NCBI RefSeq assembly: GCF_001905905.1
Contig: NZ_LIVT01000002.1
Span: 124,001 to 188,000, forward strand
Direction: 5' to 3'
Length of the DNA: 64,000 nt
From: Streptomyces sp. CB02366
GTDB taxonomy: Bacteria; Actinomycetota; Actinomycetes; Streptomycetales; Streptomycetaceae
Position numbers and translations under genes: made by a program. The stretch's first letter is position 1. Each line of letters starts with the position of its first letter. Under the pieces are notes generated by a model, which was given only the letters and a program-made list of their open reading frames with translations, was not told where the DNA came from and made no database searches. This document shows, in pieces, positions 30,573-37,224 of this stretch.

Positions 30573-30600
30573 AGGGTACCGCACGGCCCCCGAGGGCCGT
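30573..30600 (-). promoter_or_regulatory. predicted leuS -10 box with dyad in the spacer
   Basis: TACCCT on the minus strand at 30573-30578, and an ACGGCCC-N4-GGGCCGT dyad (30583-30600) just upstream where an operator could lie. No good -35 is seen. Confidence 0.35.
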
Positions 30601-30745
30601 GGGGAGTGACCGAGGGGCGAGAGGCCGGCGATCGGCCGGCCGCTCCGCCGGGAACGCGACCCGCTCCGCCCCCGCCCCGGGCGACGGGCGGCCGCCCCGG
30701 GCAGAAGCCGGACCGGGCCGAAGCGGAGGGAGGCAGTCAGGACAA

Positions 30746-30782
30746 AAGAAGCGGACCACCCGATCCGGATGGTCCGCTTCTT
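30746..30782 (-). terminator. terminator of the first tRNA-Ala gene
   Basis: A perfect 13-bp stem, AAGAAGCGGACCA (30746-30758) with TGGTCCGCTTCTT (30770-30782), and an 11-nt loop, followed on the minus strand by TTTTGTC. It begins 15 bp past the tRNA. Confidence 0.88.
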
Positions 30783-30796
30783 CACTGTCGAACAAG

Positions 30797-30869
30797 TGGA
30801 GCTAAGGAGAATTGAACTCCTGACCTCCTGCATGCCATGCAGGCGCTCTACCAACTGAGCTATAGCCCC
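30797..30869 (-). tRNA. tRNA-Ala (anticodon GGC), copy 1
   Basis: A 73-nt cloverleaf starting GGGGCTATAGCTCAG. The anticodon loop ATGGCAT in a CCTGC/GCAGG stem gives anticodon GGC. The T-arm is GGAGTTCAATTCTCC, the 3' end TAGCTCC-A, and CCA is not encoded. The sequence is identical to the copy at 31611-31683. Confidence 0.97.
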
Positions 30870-30908
30870 GTGCTGTGTTCCGCCCGGTTTCCCTTGGCGA
30901 CATCGAGA

Positions 30909-30939
30909 ACACTACACGGTCACCCTGGTACTTCACCAA
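30909..30939 (-). promoter_or_regulatory. predicted promoter of tRNA-Ala copy 1
   Basis: Minus strand TTGGTG (30934-30939), a 19-nt spacer and TAGTGT (30909-30914), about 40 bp before the mature tRNA 5' end. Confidence 0.45.
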
Positions 30940-31052
30940 ATCGTTTCCGGTTTGAACTGCTATGCCCGAATCATCCGAAGTGAAGGATCTTCCACCGCAG
31001 GTCAGACGGGTGCGGGCGGGCGGCGGTGGAGGGCAGCCATCCGGCCCGACGA

Positions 31053-31286
31053 TCAGGCGGTCGCGAAGGAGTAGAAGCGCTTGAGCGTGCAGTGCTCCTC
31101 CAGGAGCCGCCCGTAGATCGGCTCCCCCTCCAGCTCCCGATAGGTCTCGATGGGGTCGCCTTTTATGATCAGCGCCCGCGCGCACTCCTCGCACCAGTAC
31201 TGGTACTCGGCGTTGACCGGGTCCATGTCCCTGACAATGGGGGTCCCGCTGCCGCACCAGTCGCACTTACGCCTGTGTGCACCCAT
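31053..31286 (-). CDS. small zinc-binding-type protein, function unknown
   Basis: A 77-aa protein with CDWC near residue 8 and CEEC near residue 32, a CxxC-x20-CxxC pattern that would bind one zinc. After that comes a helical, acidic C-terminal part (PIETYRELEGEPIYGRLLEEH). I recall the family as a conserved Streptomyces protein without assigned role. It starts 4 bp after the stop of the other zinc-ribbon gene, so the two form an operon between two tRNA-Ala copies. Confidence 0.78.
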   Translation of the reverse strand: MGAHRRKCDWCGSGTPIVRDMDPVNAEYQYWCEECARALIIKGDPIETYRELEGEPIYGRLLEEHCTLKRFYSFATA

Positions 31287-31289
31287 CAG

Positions 31290-31478
31290 TCAGCTCCAGC
31301 TGTGGCCGCAGGCCGTGCACACGTAGGAGACCCCTCCGTTGTCACCCAGCACCTGGGCGACATGGGACGAACCGCAGGACGGACAGCCGAGACGGAATCG
31401 ATCGTCGGACGTTACGGGGCCGGGGAGCGGGGCGGTGACAAGGCGCCAGCCGGGAAGGTGGTCGCGACTCGCAGGCAT
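31290..31478 (-). CDS. small zinc-ribbon protein, function unknown
   Basis: A 62-aa protein whose C-terminal half is a zinc ribbon: CPSCGSSH and, 20 residues on, CTACGHSWS. The start ATG at 31478 has a near-ideal GGGAGGGAG ribosome-binding site. A longer open frame reaches back through the tRNA and is not coding. The fold resembles ribbons of transcription or rRNA-binding proteins (for example the TFIIS/RPB9 type), but no role can be assigned. It is first in a two-gene operon with the adjacent CxxC protein. Confidence 0.78.
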   Translation of the reverse strand: MPASRDHLPGWRLVTAPLPGPVTSDDRFRLGCPSCGSSHVAQVLGDNGGVSYVCTACGHSWS

Positions 31479-31575
31479 CGCGCTCCCTCCCGATCGGTAC
31501 GTCGCCCCCTCCGGCGTTCCGATTCTGCCATGGCCCCGCAAGAGGGTCAGCCCGCCCGGCGCCCCCCATGCAGAA

Positions 31576-31603
31576 GATCCCGTCCCCTGGTGGGGACGGG
31601 ATC
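31576..31603 (-). terminator. terminator of the second tRNA-Ala gene
   Basis: A 12-bp perfect stem, GATCCCGTCCCC (31576-31587) with GGGGACGGGATC (31592-31603), and a 4-nt loop, starting 7 bp past the tRNA. Confidence 0.85.
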
Positions 31604-31610
31604 CTGATTG

Positions 31611-31683
31611 TGGAGCTAAGGAGAATTGAACTCCTGACCTCCTGCATGCCATGCAGGCGCTCTACCAACTGAGCTATAGCCCC
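31611..31683 (-). tRNA. tRNA-Ala (anticodon GGC), copy 2
   Basis: A 73-nt gene identical over its whole length to the copy at 30797-30869, same anticodon GGC, no encoded CCA. It has its own promoter and terminator. Confidence 0.97.
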
Positions 31684-31729
31684 GCTGTTCGCTGTGTTTC
31701 CCGGCGTTTCCGCCCTGCGAACAAGAAGA

Positions 31730-31759
31730 ACTCTAGCCTGCGACCGGCCGGAAAGTGAA
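31730..31759 (-). promoter_or_regulatory. predicted promoter of tRNA-Ala copy 2
   Basis: Minus strand TTCACT (31754-31759), an 18-nt spacer and TAGAGT (31730-31735), about 46 bp before the tRNA 5' end. Confidence 0.5.
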
Positions 31760-31854
31760 ATCCGGCCGGAGCCGCCCGAAGGCAGTCCCCGAGCCGCCCC
31801 CTCAACGCCCCGGGACGACCGTCCGCCGGGCCGTCCAGGGCGCGTCCGGCTCCG

Positions 31855-31898
31855 ATCCGCCGGACGGGCGCGGCCTATCCGCCGGACGGGCGTGCCCT
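31855..31898. repeat. 22-bp tandem duplication at the end of the phosphatase gene
   Basis: Two copies of ATCCGCCGGACGGGCG plus six bases (31855-31876 and 31877-31898). The second copy runs into the TAG stop of the histidine phosphatase gene. Confidence 0.7.
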
Positions 31899-32550
31899 AG
31901 TCGTCGTCGCCGAGCACCGGCTCCGGAAGCGTGCCGGCGTTGTGCTCCAGCAGACGCCAGCCGCGCGCGCCTTCCCCTAGGACGGACCAGCAGCAGTTGG
32001 ACAGCCCGCCGAGCCCTTCCCAGTGGTACGCCTCCAGGCCGAGCAGTCGGCCGATCGTCGTCCTGATCGTGCCGCCGTGGCTGACCACGACGAGCGTGCC
32101 GTTCTCCGGGAGCTTCTCGACGTGCTCCAGGACGACCGGGGCCGCCCGGTCGGCGACCTCGGTCTCCAGCTCGCCACCGCCCCGGCGGACGGGCTCGCCG
32201 CGCTTCCAGGCGGCGTACTGCTCGCCGTAGCGCTCGATGATCTCCTCGTGGGTCAGCCCCTGCCAGGCGCCCGCGTACGTCTCACGGAGTGCGGCGTCAT
32301 GGGCGACCGGCAGACCGCTGACGGCGGACAGCTCGGCGGCCGTGGCCGCCGCACGTCGCAGGTCGGACGCCACGATGGCGTCCGGCTTCAGCGAGGCGAG
32401 CAGCCGGGCGGCGCGGCGGGCCTGCCCGACACCGGTCTCGGTGAGCTCGATGTCCGTGGAACCCTGGAAGCGGCGCTCCAGGTTCCACGCCGTCTGGCCG
32501 TGCCGCCAGAGGACGATCCTGCGGCCCTTGCCGCTCCTGCTGCCGTTCAG
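31897..32550 (-). CDS. histidine phosphatase (phosphoglycerate-mutase-like), CTG start
   Basis: A 217-aa member of the histidine phosphatase superfamily. The catalytic RHG motif lies near the start (IVLWRHGQTAWN, about residues 12-23) with FQGSTDIELTETG after it and the second catalytic His in VVSHGGTIR. No ATG, GTG or TTG exists between the in-frame stop at 32557-32559 and the RHG motif. The only sensible start is CTG at 32550. It overlaps the rsfS stop as CTGA and has AAGG about 9 nt upstream. Starting at the internal GTG 32373 would remove the active site. Coupled to rsfS; substrate unknown. Confidence 0.85.
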   Translation of the reverse strand: MNGSRSGKGRRIVLWRHGQTAWNLERRFQGSTDIELTETGVGQARRAARLLASLKPDAIVASDLRRAAATAAELSAVSGLPVAHDAALRETYAGAWQGLTHEEIIERYGEQYAAWKRGEPVRRGGGELETEVADRAAPVVLEHVEKLPENGTLVVVSHGGTIRTTIGRLLGLEAYHWEGLGGLSNCCWSVLGEGARGWRLLEHNAGTLPEPVLGDDD

Positions 32551-32978
32551 CTCCGGTCACCTTCCGTGCCGCCGTTGAGCTGCGCGTGCTCCTCGGCCTT
32601 GCCGCGGGTCTTGACCGCGTCCTCGGGGAGGGCGATCTCGGGGCAGTCCTTCCACAGGCGCTCCAGCGCGTAGAAGACGCGCTCCTCGCTGTGCTGGACG
32701 TGGATGACGATGTCGACGTAGTCGAGGAGGATCCAGCGGGCGTCGCGGTCGCCCTCGCGGCGCACCGGCTTGGCGCCGAGCTCCTTCTGGAGCCGCTCCT
32801 CGATCTCGTCGACGATCGACTTGACCTGGCGGTCGTTGGGGGCCGAGGCGAGCAGGAAGGCGTCGGTGATCGACAGCACGTCGCTGACGTCGTAGGCGAT
32901 GATGTCGTGCGCGAGCCGGTCGGCGGCCGCCTGAGCGGCGGCGTTGATGAGCTCGATGGAGCGGTCCGTGGCGGTCAC
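32547..32978 (-). CDS. rsfS: ribosomal silencing factor RsfS
   Basis: A 143-aa protein of the RsfS/DUF143 family. It binds L14 and blocks subunit joining when nutrients are low. Conserved parts are ITDAFLLASAPNDRQVKSIVDEIEE, EGDRDARWILLDYVDIVIHV and FYALERLWKDCP. The GTG at 32978 (TATDRSIELINAAAQAA after it) is the family start. It lies in the usual nadD-rsfS-phosphatase neighbourhood. A 20-bp terminator hairpin separates it from the upstream LytR-type gene, so it probably has its own promoter. Confidence 0.94.
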   Translation of the reverse strand: MTATDRSIELINAAAQAAADRLAHDIIAYDVSDVLSITDAFLLASAPNDRQVKSIVDEIEERLQKELGAKPVRREGDRDARWILLDYVDIVIHVQHSEERVFYALERLWKDCPEIALPEDAVKTRGKAEEHAQLNGGTEGDRS

Positions 32979-33053
32979 ATGCAGGCTTTCGTCGGCGGTC
33001 GGATACAACCTCCAGGGTCTCACGGACCGCCGACAGAGCCTTACTGCTTTCTC

Positions 33054-33099
33054 CTCGGGCCCACCGGACGGCGTCGGAGCGCCGTCCGGTGGGCCCGAG
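33054..33099 (-). terminator. terminator of the LytR-type gene
   Basis: A perfect 20-bp stem (33054-33073 with 33080-33099) and a 6-nt loop, beginning 4 bp after the stop at 33104. Confidence 0.88.
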
Positions 33100-33103
33100 C
33101 GGG

Positions 33104-34918
33104 CTACGGGAGCTTGTAGTCCTGCCCGAGGACCGCGGTCACGTCGGCGTTGGCGGCCGGCTCGCCCTTCCTCACGTCACCTGCGGAAAGACCCAGGGTC
33201 TTGGCCACCTCGACGGCCTTCTCCTTGTCCTCGGCGGCGCGGTAGAGCACGACGGACGACGCCTCGGACGCCGCCTTGCCGCTGGCCACGAACGCGTAAC
33301 CGCCGTTGACGAGCTGGACCCGGGCCGCCTCCGCGGCCTTCTGGTTCCCGCTGGCGTTGCGCACGGCGACCCGGAGCGGAGCGCCCGCCTCGGGGGCCTT
33401 CACCGTGCCGCCGAGGACGTTCTCGACGACGTCGCGGGTGTCGGCCTCGGTGAGCGTGCCGTCCGCCTGGACCGGCAGCACGGCCGTCTTGTAGTCGCCG
33501 ACCTTCGCGCGGGAGGCCAGCTTGGCGAGCGACGCCCCGAGGTCCTTCTCGGGCAGCGACGGGTCGAGCACCTGGAGCAGCGTCTCGACGGTGACGGTCG
33601 CGGCCTTCGGATCCTCGGAGATCTTGCGCAGGGTGGCCCGCATGACCTCGCCGAATCGCGCCAGCTGCTTGGCCTCCGGCTCGCCCTCCGCGCGGTAGGT
33701 GGCGTACGCGACGGCCATCGGGCCGCTGAGCGTCTGGGCCTCGCCCTTGTTCACGAGGGGCGATTCGCCCTTCTTCGCGCCGGGCACATCGGTGTCGGTG
33801 TCGACCTCGATGTTGCCGACCAGCTCGACGAGGTTCTCCAGGTACGGGGTGTCCAGCCGCCAGGTGCCGGTGATCCGGGTGCCCAGGAGGGTGTCGATCG
33901 CCTCGCGGGTACCGGTCCTGCCGTCGTCCTCGACGGACTTGCCGAGCGTGGTGGTGGTCCCGTCGTCGCCCGCGACGGCGAGCGAGTTGGGCAGCAGGAC
34001 GGTGGTGCCCTGCTTGGTCGTGGAGTTGTCGACGAGCAGCGCCGTCGAGGTGCCGCCGTTCTTCGTGTCGTGCAGGTGCACCACGATCATGTCGCGCTGC
34101 TGGGCGCCGGCGGCGACGGCCTTCTTCTCGTCCGAACCGGACAGGCCGGGGATCATGTCGGCGGACCACAGGTAGCCGGCCCCGCCGACGACGACGAGAA
34201 CGGCCACGACGATCAGGGCGATCATCCGGTTGCGGCCCTTGCGCCGGGCCTCCTCGCGCCGTTCGCTGCGGCTCTCGGTGAACTTGAGCCAGTCGATGAC
34301 GTCCTCGGAGTCCTCGTCGGGCTCCTCGATGAACGAGAACTGCTCGGTGCGGTAGTCGGCCGCGGGCTCGCGCTGCCCGGGAAGCACGGCCTCCGCTTCC
34401 GCCGTGTCCGGCGCCTGCCGCCGCGCGGAGGGCTGCTGGACGGGGGACGGCGGCCCGGTCTGTTCCGGCTCCGGGACGCCGCCCTGCTGCGGAATGCTCC
34501 AGTGCTCGCCGGTGTCCACGGCGGCGGGCTGCTGCTGCCCGGTGGTGTAGCCGTAGCCGGCGTACGAGCCGTAGCCGTACCCCTGCCCGCTCCCCTGTCC
34601 CTGCTGCGCCTGGCCGTACTGCGCGGGGGCCTGCTGCGCCCCGCCGTGCTCCTGGCCGGCGTACGGGTCGTAACTCTGCGGCTGCGGCAGGGGGTTGCCG
34701 TACGCGTCGTATCCGTAGCCGTGACCGGCGTCCCGGGCCTGCGGCTCCTGGCCCTGGCCCTGATGGGCGGCGTAGGGGTCGTAGCCCTGGCCCTGCTGGC
34801 CCTGCTGGTCGTACTGCTGGTGGCCCTGTCCCTGGTAGACCGGCTGCCCGTACGCGTCGTAGCCGACGATCTGCGGCTCCTGGTAGTACGGGTCGTACGG
34901 GTTCTGCGGGTCGTTCAC
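33104..34918 (-). CDS. LytR-CpsA-Psr-related membrane protein with LytR_C domain
   Basis: A 604-aa single-pass protein. Residues 1-225 are a Gln/Tyr/Gly/Pro-rich disordered cytoplasmic tail with YDPY-like repeats. One helix at 232-251 anchors it. An LCP-like extracellular domain (about 265-480, VVHLHDTKNGGTSTALLVDNSTTKQ) is followed by a C-terminal LytR_C domain (about 505-604, LRVAVRNASGNQKAAEAARVQLVNGGY). LCP enzymes move polymers such as teichoic acids onto peptidoglycan. The usual LCP arginines are not obvious, so catalytic activity is uncertain. The start GTG has GAGAGGGG upstream. Next to nadD. Confidence 0.85.
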   Translation of the reverse strand: MNDPQNPYDPYYQEPQIVGYDAYGQPVYQGQGHQQYDQQGQQGQGYDPYAAHQGQGQEPQARDAGHGYGYDAYGNPLPQPQSYDPYAGQEHGGAQQAPAQYGQAQQGQGSGQGYGYGSYAGYGYTTGQQQPAAVDTGEHWSIPQQGGVPEPEQTGPPSPVQQPSARRQAPDTAEAEAVLPGQREPAADYRTEQFSFIEEPDEDSEDVIDWLKFTESRSERREEARRKGRNRMIALIVVAVLVVVGGAGYLWSADMIPGLSGSDEKKAVAAGAQQRDMIVVHLHDTKNGGTSTALLVDNSTTKQGTTVLLPNSLAVAGDDGTTTTLGKSVEDDGRTGTREAIDTLLGTRITGTWRLDTPYLENLVELVGNIEVDTDTDVPGAKKGESPLVNKGEAQTLSGPMAVAYATYRAEGEPEAKQLARFGEVMRATLRKISEDPKAATVTVETLLQVLDPSLPEKDLGASLAKLASRAKVGDYKTAVLPVQADGTLTEADTRDVVENVLGGTVKAPEAGAPLRVAVRNASGNQKAAEAARVQLVNGGYAFVASGKAASEASSVVLYRAAEDKEKAVEVAKTLGLSAGDVRKGEPAANADVTAVLGQDYKLP

Positions 34919-34937
34919 CGGTGCCCCTCTCCGTGGC

Positions 34938-35555
34938 TCATTCGCCGCGGTACAGCTGGCGCTTGTCGATGTAGCGGACCACGCCGTCCGGCACCAGGTA
35001 CCAGACCGGCTCCCCCTGCGCGACCCTCTCACGACAGTCCGTGGACGAGATCGCCAGTGCGGGCACCTCCACGAGGGAGACGCCGCCCTCGGGCAGCCCG
35101 TCGTCCGTGAGCACGTGACCCGGACGGGTCACACCGATGAAGTGGGAGAGCGAGAACAGCTCCTCCGCGTCGCGCCAGGTGAGGATCTGGGCCAACGCGT
35201 CGGCGCCGGTGATGAAGAAGAGGTCCGCGTCGCCGTGGACCTCGCGCAGGTCCCGCAGCGTATCGATGGTGTACGTCGGTCCGCCACGGTCGATGTCACT
35301 GCGGCTGACGGAGAACTGCGGATTGGACGCGGTGGCGATGACCGTCATCAGGTAGCGGTCCTCGGCCGGGGAGACCTTCTTGTGGCTCTTCTGCCACGGC
35401 TGCCCGGTCGGCACGAAGACGACCTCGTCCAGATGGAACTGGGCGGCCACTTCACTGGCCGCCACCAGGTGTCCATGGTGGATCGGGTCGAATGTCCCGC
35501 CCATCACGCCGATACGGCGCTTGCCGGGGCCGGTAGGCACTTCCTGCTCTCCCAT
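34938..35555 (-). CDS. nadD: nicotinate-nucleotide adenylyltransferase
   Basis: A 205-aa NaMN adenylyltransferase of NAD synthesis. The nucleotidyltransferase signature [18 protein letters not shown] has the (H/T)xGH element. [15 protein letters not shown] and the C-terminal [10 protein letters not shown] (ISSTxIR type) complete it. The ATG at 35555 ([14 protein letters not shown]) is chosen; an ATG 21 bp upstream is also open. TAGGCT lies 8 nt before the chosen start, compatible with an almost leaderless mRNA. A 19-bp gap separates it from the LytR-type gene; with rsfS close by, this is the conserved cluster. Confidence 0.94.
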   Translation of the reverse strand: MGEQEVPTGPGKRRIGVMGGTFDPIHHGHLVAASEVAAQFHLDEVVFVPTGQPWQKSHKKVSPAEDRYLMTVIATASNPQFSVSRSDIDRGGPTYTIDTLRDLREVHGDADLFFITGADALAQILTWRDAEELFSLSHFIGVTRPGHVLTDDGLPEGGVSLVEVPALAISSTDCRERVAQGEPVWYLVPDGVVRYIDKRQLYRGE

Positions 35556-35592
35556 GCGTGCAGAGCCTACTGGCACAGCCGTACGCCCCGGC

Positions 35593-35757
35593 TCAGCGGT
35601 CGCGGTTGAAGCGCGTGGTGATCCACAGCAGCAGCATCAGCGCGATGAAGGCCCCGGCGCCGACGACGTAGGGGTTGAGACTTTCGTGGTTGCCGCCGCC
35701 CTCACCGCCGCCGGAGGCGAGAGTGGCCAGCTGGTGTGCGGTGCTCGTGAGGCTCAT
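35593..35757 (-). CDS. tiny single-helix membrane protein (54 aa)
   Basis: A 54-aa protein. A Ser/Gly-rich N-terminus ([22 protein letters not shown]) is followed by one membrane helix (about 30-46, [18 protein letters not shown]) and a short basic tail ending NRDR. The pattern is typical of small actinobacterial membrane proteins found next to nadD. Function unknown. Ribosome-binding site is weak. Confidence 0.7.
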   Translation of the reverse strand: MSLTSTAHQLATLASGGGEGGGNHESLNPYVVGAGAFIALMLLLWITTRFNRDR

Positions 35758-35841
35758 CTTCGGCAGGACCTATCGATCGTGAATCGGAAGGAAGACGTCG
35801 GGGCCATCGTATGCGGCGGCTTCGGGCACGCTCACGGCGAC

Positions 35842-35994
35842 TCAGTCGTTGTCGTGGTCGTTGCGGTATCCACGCAGCAGGAACCAGGCGAGCAGCGCCG
35901 CTCCGAGAATCGAGACGAGCAGGACGATCCGGAGGGTGTCGCCCGGTCCCTGCTCCTCGGACGCGGCGGCGAGCAGTACGGCGGTGTGCGGCAT
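35842..35994 (-). CDS. tiny single-helix membrane protein (50 aa)
   Basis: A 50-aa protein: polar N-terminus (MPHTAVLLAAASEEQGPGD), one helix (about 20-40, RIVLLVSILGAALLAWFLL) and an Arg/Asp/Asn tail. GAGGAG lies 9 nt before the ATG, which supports translation. It resembles the 54-aa protein 84 bp downstream in layout but not in sequence. Function unknown. Confidence 0.65.
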   Translation of the reverse strand: MPHTAVLLAAASEEQGPGDTLRIVLLVSILGAALLAWFLLRGYRNDHDND

Positions 35995-36012
35995 TTCGGG
36001 CGCTCCTCACAG

Positions 36013-36021
36013 TTATCCACA
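36013..36021 (+). promoter_or_regulatory. consensus DnaA box in the M48 protease upstream region
   Basis: TTATCCACA, an exact match to the classical DnaA-box nonamer, in the 111-bp divergent region between the 50-aa membrane protein and the M48 protease. Confidence 0.4.
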
Positions 36022-36039
36022 GCCCCCCGCACACCGTAG

Positions 36040-36059
36040 CGCCAGCGCATACGCTGGCG
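36040..36059. promoter_or_regulatory. operator-like inverted repeat before the M48 protease
   Basis: CGCCAGCG-CATA-CGCTGGCG, a perfect 8-bp dyad 46 bp upstream of the ATG. Confidence 0.4.
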
Positions 36060-36105
36060 TCCGTCCGGGGGACGAGCGACGTCTCGTACGAACAGGGGGC
36101 CATCC

Positions 36106-37224
36106 ATGACCGAAAGCAGTCACGAGAACGTGCCGAGCAGGCAGCGCCGGCGATTCCCCGGGATCTCCTCCCGGGCCTACGAGCACCCGGCCGACCGCTC
36201 GGCCCTGGTGGCTCTGCGCAAGCTGACCGGGTTCGACACCGTGTTCAAGGCGCTCAGCGGGCTGCTCCCGGAGCGCAGCCTGCGACTGCTCTTCCTCTCC
36301 GACTCCGTCCGGGTGAGCGACGCGCAGTTCGCCCACCTCAACGACATGCTGCGCGACGCCTGTTACATCCTGGACCTGGAGAAGGTCCCGCCGATGTACG
36401 TGAAGCAGGACCCGCAGCCCAACGCCATGTGCATCGGCCTGGACGAGCCGATCATCGTGGTCACCACGGGTCTGGTCGAACTGCTCGACGAGGAGGAGAT
36501 GCGGGCGGTAGTGGGCCACGAGGTGGGCCACGCCCTCTCCGGCCACTCGGTGTACCGGACGATACTGCTGTTCCTGACCAACCTCGCCGTGAAGGTCGCC
36601 TGGATCCCGCTGGGCAATGTGGCGATCATGGCGATAGTGACGGCGCTGCGCGAGTGGTTCCGCAAGTCGGAGCTGTCGGCGGACCGGGCCGGGCTCCTGG
36701 TCGGCCAGGACATACAGGCGTCCATGCGCGGTCTGATGAAGATCGCGGGCGGCAACCACCTCCACGAGATGAACGTGGACGCGTTCCTCGCCCAGGCCGA
36801 CGAGTACGAGAAGGGCGGCGACCTCCGCGACTCCGTCCTCAAGATCCTCAACGTGCTGCCCCGGACGCATCCGTTCACCACCGTGCGGGCGGCCGAGCTG
36901 AAGAAGTGGTCGGAGACCCGCGAGTTCCAGCGGCTCATGGACGGCCACTACCCCCGGCGCGACGAGGACAAGGACGCCTCGGTGACCGACTCGTTCCGCG
37001 AGTCCGCTTCGCACTACGCGGACTCGGTGCGCACCAGCAAGGACCCGCTGATGAAGCTGGTGGGCGACATCGCCGGCGGCGCGGGAGACCTGGGCGGCAA
37101 GTTGCGCGACAAGTTCACCGGGGCGGGATCCGGCGGCGCCGCTACGAACGGGGGCGGTGCGCCGGGCCGGCCCCAGGACCCGGAGGAGGAGGGCCCGGGG
37201 GCGACGGGGCCGTCGCGGGGCTGA
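36106..37224 (+). CDS. M48-family zinc metalloprotease
   Basis: A 372-aa membrane-associated peptidase of the HtpX/Ste24 clan. The zinc motif HEVGH is at 138-142, preceded by a conserved N/PxA-type stretch (PNAMCIGLDEPIIVVTTGLVELL). The third ligand is in ELSADRAG (about 193-200). A hydrophobic span follows HExxH (about 152-180). The C-terminus is Gly/Pro-rich and probably disordered. A GGGGG ribosome-binding site lies 6 nt before the ATG. Its last 83 bp overlap the end of the convergent gene. A role in membrane-protein quality control is inferred from the family. Confidence 0.9.
   Translation: MTESSHENVPSRQRRRFPGISSRAYEHPADRSALVALRKLTGFDTVFKALSGLLPERSLRLLFLSDSVRVSDAQFAHLNDMLRDACYILDLEKVPPMYVKQDPQPNAMCIGLDEPIIVVTTGLVELLDEEEMRAVVGHEVGHALSGHSVYRTILLFLTNLAVKVAWIPLGNVAIMAIVTALREWFRKSELSADRAGLLVGQDIQASMRGLMKIAGGNHLHEMNVDAFLAQADEYEKGGDLRDSVLKILNVLPRTHPFTTVRAAELKKWSETREFQRLMDGHYPRRDEDKDASVTDSFRESASHYADSVRTSKDPLMKLVGDIAGGAGDLGGKLRDKFTGAGSGGAATNGGGAPGRPQDPEEEGPGATGPSRG

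Noticed and set aside
30419..30600. T-box riboswitch in the leuS leader
   Set aside because: I saw no T-box-type specifier/antiterminator layout, while a Leu-rich peptide followed by an intrinsic terminator explains the leader.
30797..31683. Integrated element between the two tRNA genes
   Set aside because: No integrase, excisionase or att-type partial tRNA copy; both tRNAs are complete and the genes between are small and ordinary in composition.
32374..32550. Starting the histidine phosphatase at the internal GTG 32373
   Set aside because: This would delete the RHG catalytic motif that is clearly encoded upstream in the same frame.
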